Positions 50,082 to 59,274 of a DNA stretch of 64,000 nt are shown in pieces. Under the pieces are notes generated by a model that was given only the letters and a program-made list of their open reading frames with translations, had not been told where the DNA came from and made no database searches. Position 1 is the first letter of the stretch; each line of letters starts with the position of its first letter. The stretch comes from Salinispora fenicalii (GTDB lineage: Bacteria > Actinomycetota > Actinomycetes > Mycobacteriales > Micromonosporaceae). Made by a program: the position numbers and the translations under genes. The stretch lies in contig NZ_KI911471.1 in NCBI RefSeq assembly GCF_000514815.1, positions 140,046 to 204,045 on the forward strand, read 5' to 3'.

Positions 50082-50169
50082 GCGGCGCCGAGCGTCCTCC
50101 CCGACTATCCGTCGGTGACACGCCCCGGGCGGGCAGCGGGCCGGCGACAGATCGGGCAGGCTGGGAGAC

Positions 50170-50967
50170 ATGCGCTTGGCGACGTGGAACGTCAACTCCG
50201 TGAAGGCCCGCCTGCCCCGGCTGCTCGACTGGCTGGCGGACACGAAGCCGGATGTCGTCTGCCTCCAGGAGACCAAGTGCCCGGACGGCGCGTTCCCGGT
50301 CGCCGAAGTTGGTGCGCTTGGCTACGCGGTCGCCAGCCACAGTGACGGCCGATGGAACGGGGTCGCCATTCTGTCCCGGGTCGGCCTCACCGATGTCACC
50401 CTCGGCTTCCCCGGCGAGCCGGGCTTTCCCGATCCGGAAGCCCGTGCCCTCTCCGCTACCTGCGCCGGGCTACGGGTCTGGTCGGTCTACGTGCCCAACG
50501 GCCGCACCCTCGACGACCCGCACTACGGGTACAAGCTAACCTGGCTCGGCGCGCTCCGGGACACGCTGGAGGTCGAGCTGACCGGCAGCGCACCGCTGGT
50601 GGTGTGCGGCGACTTCAACGTGGCCCCTACGGACGCCGACGTGTGGGATCCGGCCCTGTTCACCGGCTCCACCCACGTCACGCCCGCCGAACGGGCGGCA
50701 CTCGCGGCGCTACGCGATCTGGGCCTCGCCGACGTGGTCCCAACCCCGATGAAGGGCCCCCACCCTTTCACCTACTGGGACTACCGGGCCGGAATGTTCC
50801 ATCAGAACAAGGGCATGCGGATCGACCTGGTGTACGCCTCTGCTCCGTTCGCCCGCGTGGTCCGGGCCGCGTACGTGGACCGGGAGGCCCGCAAGGGCAA
50901 GGGCCCCTCGGACCATGCTCCGATCGTCGTGGACGCCGACCTTGTCCCGGCAGTGGAGACGTTTTGA
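50170..50967 (+). CDS. xthA: Exodeoxyribonuclease III (AP endonuclease)
   Basis: A 265-residue ExoIII-type repair nuclease that cuts 5' of abasic sites and degrades DNA from 3' ends. Metal-binding and catalytic motifs are intact: ATWNVNSVKARL (Asn7), CLQETK (Glu34), the Tyr of VYVPNGR, DFNVAPTDADV and the final GPSDHAPIVVD (Asp-His pair). The substrate loop HPFTYWDYRAGMFHQNKGMRIDL is typical. Length matches the family. ATG 50170 is the only good start. Confidence 0.95.
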   Translation: MRLATWNVNSVKARLPRLLDWLADTKPDVVCLQETKCPDGAFPVAEVGALGYAVASHSDGRWNGVAILSRVGLTDVTLGFPGEPGFPDPEARALSATCAGLRVWSVYVPNGRTLDDPHYGYKLTWLGALRDTLEVELTGSAPLVVCGDFNVAPTDADVWDPALFTGSTHVTPAERAALAALRDLGLADVVPTPMKGPHPFTYWDYRAGMFHQNKGMRIDLVYASAPFARVVRAAYVDREARKGKGPSDHAPIVVDADLVPAVETF

Positions 50968-51028
50968 GTACCCTCCGGCGACAATTCACACCACACGCCG
51001 CGTTACCAACCAATCGCCGAGGGTAGGA

Positions 51029-51057
51029 TTGACTTTAATTGGACCGTCGGGGATATT
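51029..51057 (+). promoter_or_regulatory. Candidate sigma-70-type promoter of the sulfotransferase gene
   Basis: TTGACT (51029-51034) and GATATT (51052-51057) are separated by exactly 17 bases, close to the housekeeping consensus. They lie about 120 bp upstream of the sulfotransferase start in AT-richer DNA than the surroundings. Confidence 0.5.
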
Positions 51058-51176
51058 CCTAGTGACACGTTGGCACATCGGGACGGGAACGGTTAGACCT
51101 GGGGATTCCACCGACACCGCCCCCCACAATACGCCCAGAGATTCCCTACCTTAAAGGCGCAGACGAGGCCCCGACA

Positions 51177-52046
51177 ATGATCAATCGAACCATAGAATTC
51201 GCCAAGCACCACAGCCCCAACCTAATGCGCCGCATGGCACGTAGAGCACAGCTCGAAGCCCACAACACAAGAAAGCGGCTCATCGTCCCGGTGGCCGACC
51301 GGTGCGAGTTCGACAACATCTACCACTGCACCGTACACAAGACGGGCAGCCAGTGGATCAAGGCCCTATTCAGCGACTCCACCGTCTACCGTCACTCCGG
51401 GCTCCTCCCTTACGACCCGCGCTTCTATAAGCGACGCAAGCTACCCGTCATTCCAGCCGGCCGCGCCGGTCTAGCATTGTTTCACTCTTATCCCCAATTC
51501 GATAAAATTGCAAAGCCCGGCACCTATCGCGCGTTCTTTGTAATTCGCGACCCACGCGACATCGTTATTTCAAGCTACTTTTCGCTGCGCAACTCGCACG
51601 CACCAATGGGCGATATCCTCCAGGTGCGGAAAACTTTACGGGAAATCCCGATGAAGGAAGGGATACTCCACGTCATCAAACGCCACTCCAAGCAAAACCT
51701 CTTCGCCCGGCTTCGGTCCTGGGCGCTCGCCCCGAGCTCCGAGACCTTCCGCCTGTTCCGCTACGAAGACCTGACCGGTGAGCGGCAGCTGGAGGAGGTG
51801 GACCAGCTGATGCGGCACTGCGGGATCGCCCTGCCCTCCGCCGAGTTGGAGCCCCTGTTGTCCCGCTACAGCTTCACCAAGATGCGGAAGGACCGGGAGA
51901 GCGCTGGGAAGATCTCCCACTACCGAAAGGGCAAAGCCGGCGACTGGCGCAACCACTTCGATGACGAGGTCTACGAGGCTTTCACGGCGGCGACCGGAAA
52001 CCTCGTTGAGGTTCTCGGCTACCCGGCCCGCGACGCGGTCTCCTGA
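51177..52046 (+). CDS. Sulfotransferase domain protein
   Basis: A 289-residue PAPS-dependent sulfotransferase. The 5'-phosphosulfate loop is HKTGSQWIK (about 54-62), the 3'-phosphate site is VIRDPRDIVISSYFS (about 122-136), and RKGKAGDWRNHF near residue 247 matches the cofactor-capping segment of SULT enzymes. The acceptor is unknown. The first half is clearly AT-richer than neighbouring genes and uses codons rare here, which suggests recent transfer. It stands alone with its own promoter, and its last three codons lie inside a direct repeat shared with the sortase gene end. Confidence 0.88.
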   Translation: MINRTIEFAKHHSPNLMRRMARRAQLEAHNTRKRLIVPVADRCEFDNIYHCTVHKTGSQWIKALFSDSTVYRHSGLLPYDPRFYKRRKLPVIPAGRAGLALFHSYPQFDKIAKPGTYRAFFVIRDPRDIVISSYFSLRNSHAPMGDILQVRKTLREIPMKEGILHVIKRHSKQNLFARLRSWALAPSSETFRLFRYEDLTGERQLEEVDQLMRHCGIALPSAELEPLLSRYSFTKMRKDRESAGKISHYRKGKAGDWRNHFDDEVYEAFTAATGNLVEVLGYPARDAVS

Positions 52047-52116
52047 CCGAGGTCACCGGACCGGGCTCAGGTCATCGCGACGCGTCTCCTGACCGAGGTC
52101 CGGGCTCAGGTCATCG
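52038..52116. repeat. Direct repeat spanning the sulfotransferase and sortase gene ends
   Basis: GTCTCCTGACCGAGGTC plus CCGGGCTCAGGTCATCG occurs at 52038-52077 and again at 52084-52116, with a 6-7 base insertion in the first copy. The first copy carries the sulfotransferase stop; the second carries the sortase stop on the other strand. Confidence 0.75.
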
Positions 52117-52753
52117 TGGCGAAGGCGATGACGTTGTCGGCGTAGCCGGTGCGGCCCCCCACCCAGGCTCCACCGCAGGTGATCAGGCGAAGCCCGGCCG
52201 GCCCGGAATCGCCGTACACGCGTTCGGCAGGGAGCTGATCCTTGGGGAATCGTTCCACCGAGTCGACCCGGAATCCCACGACCGAGCCGTCGGCCCGGGT
52301 CACCTCGATCGGGTCGCCGGGGCGCAGCCGGTGCAGGTCAACGAAGACCGACGGACCAGCCCTGGTGTCGACGTGACCGACGATGACCGCCGGCCCCGGA
52401 TCGCCGGGGACCGGCCCCCGGTCGTACCAGCCGGTCTCGTGAGCCCGCTCCAGCGGCGGGACCGCGATCGAGCCATCCCGAGCCTGCCCCACGGGCGCGA
52501 TCGGCGCGGCGACACCGATCGCGGGTACGGCGAGGCGAACCGGAGGGCTGGTGGCCGGTTCCGGTCCGGCGCCCCCGGCGGGGCGGGCAACGTCTGCCGC
52601 GCTCGCCCACTCCAGCGGGCCGGTGGTCCGGCCCAGTCCGGCGCCGGTGGCGAAGACCCCCACCAGCACCAGAAGCACGGCGAGCGGTACGACCCACGGG
52701 CTACGACGGCCCGCCGGTCGGCGGGACGCGCGGGCGGCACGGGCCCTGGTCAT
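52106..52753 (-). CDS. Class F sortase
   Basis: A 215-residue membrane-anchored transpeptidase. A basic N-terminus and one transmembrane helix (about 20-40) precede a sortase beta-barrel with the catalytic His in VIVGHVDTR (about 125) and Cys in LRLITCGGAW (about 191); the Arg equivalent lies in the closing GGRTGYADNVIAF. Class F enzymes are typical of actinomycetes; many are stand-alone. The ATG overlaps the stop of the upstream secreted-protein gene (ATGA). The likely substrate motif is unknown. Confidence 0.9.
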   Translation of the reverse strand: MTRARAARASRRPAGRRSPWVVPLAVLLVLVGVFATGAGLGRTTGPLEWASAADVARPAGGAGPEPATSPPVRLAVPAIGVAAPIAPVGQARDGSIAVPPLERAHETGWYDRGPVPGDPGPAVIVGHVDTRAGPSVFVDLHRLRPGDPIEVTRADGSVVGFRVDSVERFPKDQLPAERVYGDSGPAGLRLITCGGAWVGGRTGYADNVIAFATMT

Positions 52754-53400
52754 CGGCGGGCAGCCCCACGGAGCCGGCGGAGGGACACCAGCCACACCAC
52801 CAGACCGGCCACGGTCAGCGCGCCCCCAACCGGCAGCAACAGCCCATCGAAGAAGTGGCCGGCAGACCCGCCGAACCCGGTGGCCGGACCGCGACTGGGC
52901 GTGACCGATTTGACAACCTGGAGCATCGTTGACGCGGTCTCACCGCCGCGGCACTCCAGCTTGACCCGGTAGCTGCCGGGCAGGGTTCGTTCCCGCACCA
53001 TCGCCGTCGCGGTCAACAGCCCGTTGTCCGGCTTCACCTGCACGCGGCCGAAGGCGTCGGACCAGACGACCGCCGGGATGGAGTTGTCCCGGCAACTCGC
53101 CCGGATCCCGACCAGGTAGCCGGCTTTCACCGTGCTCGGATTCACCTCAACGAAGACGGTCGACGGCTTCGGTTCCTCGGGCTGCATGGGCGCGGCAACA
53201 GGGTGGACCGCACCCTCGGCGGTCGACTCCGCAATGCGGGTGGACCAGGCCGAGGCGGCTCCAGCAGCAGCCGGTCCGGCCGACACCATCTGGGCTGACG
53301 CTGGCCCAGCCGTCGCGGTTGCGGCCCCGACGGCGAGCAGCGGACCGACGACCGCGACCGCGATCGTCGCCACCAGGCCCCCGCGGGTCACCTTCACCAC
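52750..53400 (-). CDS. Secreted, membrane-anchored protein paired with sortase F
   Basis: A 216-residue protein. A signal peptide (VKVTRGGLVATIAVAVVGPLLA to about ATAGPASA) leads to a ~90-residue Ala/Pro-rich and beta-rich outer part with two cysteines (ASCRDN, LECRGG). A C-terminal transmembrane helix (LLLPVGGALTVAGLVVWLV) and basic tail RRLRGAARR follow. There is no LPXTG-like motif before the helix, so it is probably a membrane protein and not a sortase substrate. Coupled to the sortase gene by a four-base overlap. GTG 53400 has GGAGG ahead; GTG 53397 is the alternative. Confidence 0.78.
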   Translation of the reverse strand: MVKVTRGGLVATIAVAVVGPLLAVGAATATAGPASAQMVSAGPAAAGAASAWSTRIAESTAEGAVHPVAAPMQPEEPKPSTVFVEVNPSTVKAGYLVGIRASCRDNSIPAVVWSDAFGRVQVKPDNGLLTATAMVRERTLPGSYRVKLECRGGETASTMLQVVKSVTPSRGPATGFGGSAGHFFDGLLLPVGGALTVAGLVVWLVSLRRLRGAARR

Positions 53401-53519
53401 TGCCCCCTCCCGACCCGGCTGGGCGGCACGCACGCCCGGCCTGTCGCACGGGGAATCCCGACATCCCCGTCGCACATCACATCCGATCCGGCGCGGTCCT
53501 CGCGTACGCTCGGATCGCT

Positions 53520-54221
53520 GTGACCATCACCGACTCCCACCCCACCGCGCCCGCGCGGAGCATCCGGACATTTCACCCGCGACGCGGCCGGATGTCACCG
53601 CGCCAGACCAGCGCGCTGCAACAGCTGTGGCCGCGGTACGGCCTGACCGTCCCGGAGGTACCCGGCACGCCGGTGGAGCCGGCTGTCCTGTTCCCGCGCC
53701 GCGCGCCCCTGGTGTTGGAGATCGGTTCTGGGATGGGCGACGCCACCGTGGCGATGGCCTCCGCCGATCCGGACCGAGACTATCTGGCGGTCGAGGTGCA
53801 TACGCCGGGAATCGCCAACCTCCTCGACCTGGTGGAGCGGCGCTCTCTGAGCAATGTTCGGATCGCCGAGGGCGACGCACTGGACCTGGTCAGCGCCCTG
53901 CCCGCCGGCTCACTCGACGCGGTGCACGTCTTCTTCCCGGACCCGTGGCCGAAGGTCCGGCACCACAAACGGCGTATCATCCAGCCCGATCACGTCGCCC
54001 TGCTGCGCTCCCGGTTGACAGCCGGTGGCACGCTGCACTGCGCGACCGACTGGGCCGAGTACGCCACAGCGATGCGGCGGACCCTGGACGCCGATCCGGG
54101 GCTGGTGAACCCGCACGACGGGTTCGCCCCCCGCCCCGAGCACCGCCCGGTGACGAAGTTCGAACGCCGCGCCCTGACCGCCGGTCGCCCGGTCGCTGAC
54201 CTGATCTATCACCGCTGCTGA
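53520..54221 (+). CDS. trmB: tRNA (guanine-N7)-methyltransferase
   Basis: A 233-residue class I methyltransferase that forms 7-methylguanosine at tRNA position 46. It has the SAM-binding LEIGSGMGDATVAMA (about 63-77), the RNA-recognition block FFPDPWPKVRHHKRRI (about 139-154) and the C-terminal TKFERRAL motif. GTG 53520 is chosen because the upstream frame overlaps the divergent secreted-protein gene and has no conserved content. An N-terminal tail of ~50 residues is longer than in E. coli TrmB, as usual in actinomycetes. Confidence 0.93.
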   Translation: MTITDSHPTAPARSIRTFHPRRGRMSPRQTSALQQLWPRYGLTVPEVPGTPVEPAVLFPRRAPLVLEIGSGMGDATVAMASADPDRDYLAVEVHTPGIANLLDLVERRSLSNVRIAEGDALDLVSALPAGSLDAVHVFFPDPWPKVRHHKRRIIQPDHVALLRSRLTAGGTLHCATDWAEYATAMRRTLDADPGLVNPHDGFAPRPEHRPVTKFERRALTAGRPVADLIYHRC

Positions 54222-54281
54222 GGCCCCCGCGGGGCACCGAGGACCGGCCCGGTTGGCGCGGGCGGTGATGGTCGGGGCACC

Positions 54282-56804
54282 ATGGACCCCGCCATGACAC
54301 TTACCGCCGCGCTGCCGGCCAGCGCCGACCCCGACACCCTGTACGACGCGTTCGCCGGTTGGGCATCCGAGCGCGGCCTCGATCTCTATCCGCATCAGGA
54401 GGAGGCGGTCATCGAGATCGTCTCCGGTGCGAACGTGATCATGAATACGCCGACCGGATCCGGCAAGAGCCTGGTCGCGATGGCAGCGCACTTCGCCGCA
54501 CTCGCCGATGATCGGACGACCTTCTACACGGCCCCGATCAAGGCCCTGGTGTCGGAGAAGTTCTTCGCGCTCTGCGAGGTGTTCGGGGCCGACAACGTCG
54601 GGATGCTCACCGGCGACGCCAGCGTCAACCCGGACGCGCCGGTCATCTGCTGCACCGCGGAGATCCTGGCCAACCTCGCGCTACGCGAAGGAACCCGCGC
54701 GGACGTCGGCCAAGTGATCATGGACGAGTTCCACTTCTACAGCGAGCCGGACCGGGGCTGGGCGTGGCAGGTGCCGCTGATCGAGCTGCCGCAGGCGCAG
54801 TTCATCCTGATGTCCGCCACGCTTGGCGACACCACCCGGTTCGTGGCCGACCTCACCCGGCGCACCGGACGCCCGACCGCCGTCGTCCAGACCGCTGAAC
54901 GACCGGTCCCCCTCCTCTTCTCGTACGCGACGACGCCGATGCACGAGACCCTTGAGGAGCTACTGGAGACCCGCGAAGCCCCGGTGTACGTCGTACACTT
55001 CACCCAGGCGGCGGCCCTGGAGCGCGCCCAGGCACTGATGAGCGTCAACGTCTGCACCCGGGCCGAGAAGGACACCATCGCCACCGCGATCGGCAACTTC
55101 CGCTTCACCTCCGGCTTCGGCAAGACCCTATCCCGGCTGGTCCGGCACGGCATCGGCGTGCACCACGCCGGGATGCTGCCCAAGTACCGCCGCCTGGTGG
55201 AGACGCTGGCCCAGGCCGGGCTCCTCAAGGTCATCTGCGGCACGGACACCCTCGGGGTCGGCATCAACGTACCGATCCGCACCGTGCTCTTCACCGGGCT
55301 GTCGAAGTACGACGGAACCCGGACCCGGCTCCTCAAGGCCCGTGAGTTCCACCAGATCGCCGGCCGCGCCGGACGGGCCGGCTTCGACACCCTCGGCCGG
55401 GTCGTGGTGCAGGCACCGGAGCACGTCATCGAGAACGAGAAGGCCCTGGCGAAGGCCGGCGACGATCCGAAGAAGCGCCGAAAGGTCGTCCGGAAGAAGC
55501 CGCCGGAGGGGTCGATCGGCTGGGGCAAACCCACCTTCGAACGCCTGGTCGAGGCCGACCCGGAGCCCCTGGCCTCCAGCTTCCAGGTCAGCCACTCCAT
55601 GCTGCTCAACGTCATCGGCCGCCCCGGCGACGCGTTCGCGGCGATGCGACACCTGCTCACCGACAACCACGAGGACCGCGCCGCCCAGCGCCGGCACATC
55701 CGCCGCGCCATCGCCATCTACCGGGCGCTGCGGGCCGGTGGCGTCGTCGAGGAGCTACCCGAGCCGGACGAGTCCGGCCGACGGGCCCGACTCACCGTCG
55801 ACCTCCAGCTCGACTTCGCCCTCAACCAGCCGCTGTCGCCCCTCGCCCTCGCCACCATCGAACTCCTCGACCGCGAGTCCCCGGCCTACGCCCTGGACGT
55901 GCTCAGCGTGATCGAGTCGATCCTCGACGACCCGCGCCAGGTGCTCTCCGCGCAGCAGTTCAAGGCCCGCGGTGAGGCCGTCGCCGCGATGAAGGCCGAA
56001 GGCATCGAGTACGAGGCCCGCCTCGAACTACTCGACGAGGTCACCTGGCCCAAGCCCCTCGCCGAACTGCTGGACAACGCCTACGAGATGTACCGCCAGG
56101 GGCACCCCTGGGTGGCCGACCACCAGCTCTCCCCCAAGTCCGTCGTCCGGGACATGTACGAGCGGGCGATGACCTTCGGCGAATTCGTCCAGTTCTACGG
56201 GTTGACCCGGTCCGAGGGCCTCGTCCTGCGGTACCTCGCCGACGCGTACAAGACGCTCCGGCACACCGTGCCCGAGGACGCCAAGACCGAGGAACTGGTC
56301 GACCTCATCGAGTGGCTGGGCGAACTCGTCCGCCAGGTCGACTCCAGCCTGATCGACGAGTGGGAGCGGCTGCGCAACCCCTCTGACGTCGACGAGGTCG
56401 CCGTCGCCCTGGACGACCAGCCAACGGCGATTACCCGCAACACCCGGGCCTTCCGGGTGCTGGTCCGCAACGCCCTGTTCCGTCGGGTGGAGCTGGCCGC
56501 CCTGCACCGCTGGGACGAACTGGGTGAGCTGGACAGCGCCGCCGGCTGGGACGCCGCCGCCTGGGAAGACGCCCTGGAACCGTACTTCGAGGAGTACCCG
56601 GAGATCGGCATCGGGCCGAACGCCCGCGGGCCGGCGCTGCTGCTGATCGAGCAGGGCAGCGCGACCTGGACCGTACGCCAAATCCTGGACGACCCCGAAG
56701 GTGACCACGACTGGGGAATCAGCGCCGAGGTGGACCTCGCGGCCTCCGACGAGGCGGGCGCGGCGGTCATCCGGATCACCGCGGTCGGGCAGCTCGGCGC
56801 CTAG
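54282..56804 (+). CDS. DEAD/DEAH helicase with DUF3516 (Rv2917-like)
   Basis: An 840-residue superfamily 2 helicase. Motif I NTPTGSGKSLVAMA (about 50-63), DEFH box in IMDEFHFYSEP (near 148), SAT in LMSATLGDT and QIAGRAGRAG of motif VI are all intact. The C-terminal half is the DUF3516 domain found with such helicases in actinobacteria, for instance Rv2917. The helicase core resembles Ski2-like RNA helicases, so RNA turnover is possible but unproven. The first ATG (54282) or the one four codons later may start translation. Confidence 0.93.
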   Translation: MDPAMTLTAALPASADPDTLYDAFAGWASERGLDLYPHQEEAVIEIVSGANVIMNTPTGSGKSLVAMAAHFAALADDRTTFYTAPIKALVSEKFFALCEVFGADNVGMLTGDASVNPDAPVICCTAEILANLALREGTRADVGQVIMDEFHFYSEPDRGWAWQVPLIELPQAQFILMSATLGDTTRFVADLTRRTGRPTAVVQTAERPVPLLFSYATTPMHETLEELLETREAPVYVVHFTQAAALERAQALMSVNVCTRAEKDTIATAIGNFRFTSGFGKTLSRLVRHGIGVHHAGMLPKYRRLVETLAQAGLLKVICGTDTLGVGINVPIRTVLFTGLSKYDGTRTRLLKAREFHQIAGRAGRAGFDTLGRVVVQAPEHVIENEKALAKAGDDPKKRRKVVRKKPPEGSIGWGKPTFERLVEADPEPLASSFQVSHSMLLNVIGRPGDAFAAMRHLLTDNHEDRAAQRRHIRRAIAIYRALRAGGVVEELPEPDESGRRARLTVDLQLDFALNQPLSPLALATIELLDRESPAYALDVLSVIESILDDPRQVLSAQQFKARGEAVAAMKAEGIEYEARLELLDEVTWPKPLAELLDNAYEMYRQGHPWVADHQLSPKSVVRDMYERAMTFGEFVQFYGLTRSEGLVLRYLADAYKTLRHTVPEDAKTEELVDLIEWLGELVRQVDSSLIDEWERLRNPSDVDEVAVALDDQPTAITRNTRAFRVLVRNALFRRVELAALHRWDELGELDSAAGWDAAAWEDALEPYFEEYPEIGIGPNARGPALLLIEQGSATWTVRQILDDPEGDHDWGISAEVDLAASDEAGAAVIRITAVGQLGA

Positions 56805-56817
56805 CGCCCGGCCGAGC

Positions 56818-57384
56818 TCAGCAGTCGCCATCCGGGTGGAAGCCGGTGCGTTCGCCGCCCGCGGGCTCGTCATCGCGGCGTCGCCAGGACTGACGGGCGG
56901 CGAAGCCCTCCCGTCGGAGCCAGTGCTCGGTGTAGACGATCCGGTCCGCCTCGATCACCACCAGGGTGTCCCGTGGCGGTTCGGCGAGCGACCGGCCCCG
57001 TTCGGCGTGCTCGTTCTCCCACCGGAACGCCGCCCAGTAGGGCTCGCGGTCGGGGTGCTCGGGTGGCAGCACCCGAGCCTCGCCGAAGAGCTGCGCGCCA
57101 CGGCTGCTGGCCAGCCCGACCAGCGGGGCGAAGACACCCACCGAGACCCGCGGGTCCGCGGCGATGTTGCGCAGCTTCGGCGACCGCGGCGCGGCGGTGA
57201 ACATCACCGCAAAATCGAGCGGGTAGTAGCGCACCGGGGTGGCCAGCGGCCCGTCGGGCCCGACCGTGGCCAGCACGCACATGTTCTGCGACGAGAGCAG
57301 GTTGCGGATCCGCTCCGCAAGCCGGTCCCGCGGCAGCCGCCGCGTCGGCGCGGGCTCCGCAAGCCACGGGTTCGTCAAGGGCAT
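56818..57384 (-). CDS. Pyridoxamine 5'-phosphate oxidase-fold (flavin/F420-type) protein
   Basis: A 188-residue split-barrel protein. NMCVLATVGPDGPLATPVRYYPLDFAVMF in its pattern and the following PKLRNIAADPRVSV match the PNPOx-like superfamily, which includes FMN- and F420-dependent reductases. The C-terminal WLRREGFAARQSWRRR gives the basic end seen in this subgroup. The cofactor cannot be settled without alignment. It ends 14 bases after the convergent helicase stop. Confidence 0.85.
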   Translation of the reverse strand: MPLTNPWLAEPAPTRRLPRDRLAERIRNLLSSQNMCVLATVGPDGPLATPVRYYPLDFAVMFTAAPRSPKLRNIAADPRVSVGVFAPLVGLASSRGAQLFGEARVLPPEHPDREPYWAAFRWENEHAERGRSLAEPPRDTLVVIEADRIVYTEHWLRREGFAARQSWRRRDDEPAGGERTGFHPDGDC

Positions 57385-57464
57385 CGCTGCATTCCCCCAT
57401 CATGCGGTGATCACTCGCGGCCACAGTATCGATGCCGAGGTCGGCGCAGCGCTCGAGAGTGGAC

Positions 57465-58190
57465 TCAATGGGCGCGCTTCGCATGGGCGACTGTCCGACG
57501 AGCGTCCCGCCAGGCGATCCAGGCCGTCCTGAGCCGCGGCAGGGAGACGGCTTCGCCGCACCGCCTGGCGCTGAGGTAGCCGACCAGCCAGGTAGGAGCG
57601 TTCGCCTGCTTGATGGCCTGCGTCTTGGTGAGAAGGTCGCCGTGGTCGAGGGCATGCCGGCCCCGGGCCATGGCGGAAAGACCGAGTTCAGCGATCGTGG
57701 GGTCCAGCCACCACCAGGGACGCCGGTCAGCCAAGCCCCAGTAGCCGATCAACTCCGCCCGAGCCGCTGCTCGGATGTCGGCGTCCGATACCTCAGGGAA
57801 GACCTCGCCGGGCGGCCGCCCAAATACCTCGTATCCATGTCGCACCAACTCCGCCCGGGTGACCCGGGAAAGAGTGCGGTGAACGAGGCGGCCATGGGTC
57901 CAGGTGAGATGCGGTAGCTCGAGCTCCGCAACGGTCGCGCCGTCGACGTACCCGCACCCGAGCTTGACCCCCGCGCCGCTTCCACTATCGAGGCGACGGT
58001 GGATGGCAGCGAGCGCTGCCTTCCGACCGGTGTCAACGCGCCCATCCACGAGCGCGACCAGGTCCAGGTCGCTGATGCGCGGGATGTAATCGCCGGTGGC
58101 CAACGACCCGGCAACCAGCAGATCACTGACCCAACCGAGCCCTTGCAGTTCGTTGCCCAGGTCCTGGACGGCAGCGGGTGCTATCGCCAT
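57465..58190 (-). CDS. Nucleotidyltransferase-domain protein (ANT-like)
   Basis: A 241-residue protein. The N-terminal domain carries the polymerase-beta-like signature GSLATGDYIPRISDLDLV (about 29-46), the Gly-Ser plus Asp-x-Asp metal site. A helical C-terminal domain follows, with ARRTVAHAKRAH at the end. The two-domain layout recalls aminoglycoside (3'')-adenylyltransferases (AadA type), but the sequence is divergent and a resistance role should not be assumed. ATG 58190 is preferred; 58217 is the longer option. Confidence 0.78.
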   Translation of the reverse strand: MAIAPAAVQDLGNELQGLGWVSDLLVAGSLATGDYIPRISDLDLVALVDGRVDTGRKAALAAIHRRLDSGSGAGVKLGCGYVDGATVAELELPHLTWTHGRLVHRTLSRVTRAELVRHGYEVFGRPPGEVFPEVSDADIRAAARAELIGYWGLADRRPWWWLDPTIAELGLSAMARGRHALDHGDLLTKTQAIKQANAPTWLVGYLSARRCGEAVSLPRLRTAWIAWRDARRTVAHAKRAH

Positions 58191-58278
58191 GCTGGCGAGG
58201 GTAGGAAGCACCCGCAACCGCCAACCAGGGCCGGCGCCGGGCCAGCATCATTGAGCCACCGCCGGACCGATGCGGCTG

Positions 58279-58545
58279 CTACCTCTCGGCAACAACCGAC
58301 GTCGCGTAGTGGGCCAGGGAGCAGTCGTACCTCGGCAGATGCTTGGCCAGGGCACCGAGTGCGAGGCTCACCGCCTCTCGTTCCCGGCCAACGTCAACCA
58401 ACGCCAGCGCAAGAAACGCCGTCACCGCGTCGTCCAACTCGTCGGGACCCCGGTCGACCTCCGCCGTCAACAGGTCAATGCTCTCCTCCGGGTCACCGAG
58501 GTTGCGCAGCGTGCTCGCGAGTTGAATCACCGGGCATCTTGCCAC
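58279..58545 (-). pseudogene. C-terminal fragment of a tetratricopeptide-like protein
   Basis: The 88-codon frame encodes IQLASTLRNLGDPEESIDLL and DAVTAFLALALVDVGREREAVSLALGAL, two TPR-like helix pairs, ending LPRYDCSLAHYATSV. This resembles the C-terminal half of the 150-170 residue TPR proteins of actinomycetes. The N-terminal half is absent: an in-frame stop lies just upstream, and the acetyltransferase gene follows there. GTG at 58545 has no ribosome site. Probably a truncated remnant, though a short functional protein is possible. Confidence 0.5.
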
Positions 58546-58567
58546 AAGGTACTAACCCCATCAGGTC

Positions 58568-59122
58568 TCACACCAGCTGAGGCTTCACCGCCTCACTCTC
58601 GAAGAGTTCGTTCGGCATGTCGTAGTACTTCGTTGTTCGGCCCAGGTACGCCATGCCGAGCCGACGACAGACGGCCTGGGAGGCCCGATTGTCCGGATGC
58701 GTGACCGCGATGACCCTCGTCAGACCCCTGCTAAACGCATCGGTCAGGGCCGCCGACGCCGCTTCGGTGGCGTAGCCGTGCCCCCAGGAGTCCGGATGCA
58801 GGTGCCAGCCGACCTCGACCTCGGTCGGCGTGCCGGCCGGCTCCCCTGCCGACAGCGGGATCGGCTTGAGCAGGAAATTGCCGATCAGCCGACCGTCCGC
58901 CGCCGTGGTGATAGCCCAGATCCCGTGGACCGGATCATCGATGGCGCGGCGGCGTGCGATCGAGGCGAGGGCGCTCTCGCGATCGTGCATGATCGTGGGC
59001 TGCGAACCCAAAAACCGCACGACCTCCCAGCGCGACTCGAGATCCAACAGAAAGGCGGCATCCTCGTCCTGCCAAGGGCGCAGCCGGAGGCGGTCGCTCA
59101 CGATGGTGCGCATGCGCCCCAT
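58568..59122 (-). CDS. GNAT acetyltransferase, RimJ/RimL type
   Basis: A 184-residue acetyltransferase. It starts with SDRLRLRPWQDEDAAFLLDL and has the cofactor-binding WGHGYATEAASAAL (about 113-126) and VTHPDNRASQAVCRRLGM near the end, the usual RimJ/RimL order. Members acetylate protein N-termini or small molecules; the substrate is unknown. ATG 59122 or the one three codons later may be used. Confidence 0.9.
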   Translation of the reverse strand: MGRMRTIVSDRLRLRPWQDEDAAFLLDLESRWEVVRFLGSQPTIMHDRESALASIARRRAIDDPVHGIWAITTAADGRLIGNFLLKPIPLSAGEPAGTPTEVEVGWHLHPDSWGHGYATEAASAALTDAFSRGLTRVIAVTHPDNRASQAVCRRLGMAYLGRTTKYYDMPNELFESEAVKPQLV

Positions 59123-59274
59123 CTAGCCAACACCCGGCACCACGACTCAACCCGATTTTCCGCACTTGCGCCCGGTGCTCACAATCCGCGCCGCACCACA
59201 CTCTCATGGCGATGCTGGTGCGTCGATCCAGGTGGCGCGCGCGAGCCCGCACAACTTGTCGCGCGATGGGTAAT

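Noticed and set aside
57465..58190. Aminoglycoside resistance gene
   Set aside because: The nucleotidyltransferase signature is there, but the sequence is too divergent to claim antibiotic modification.
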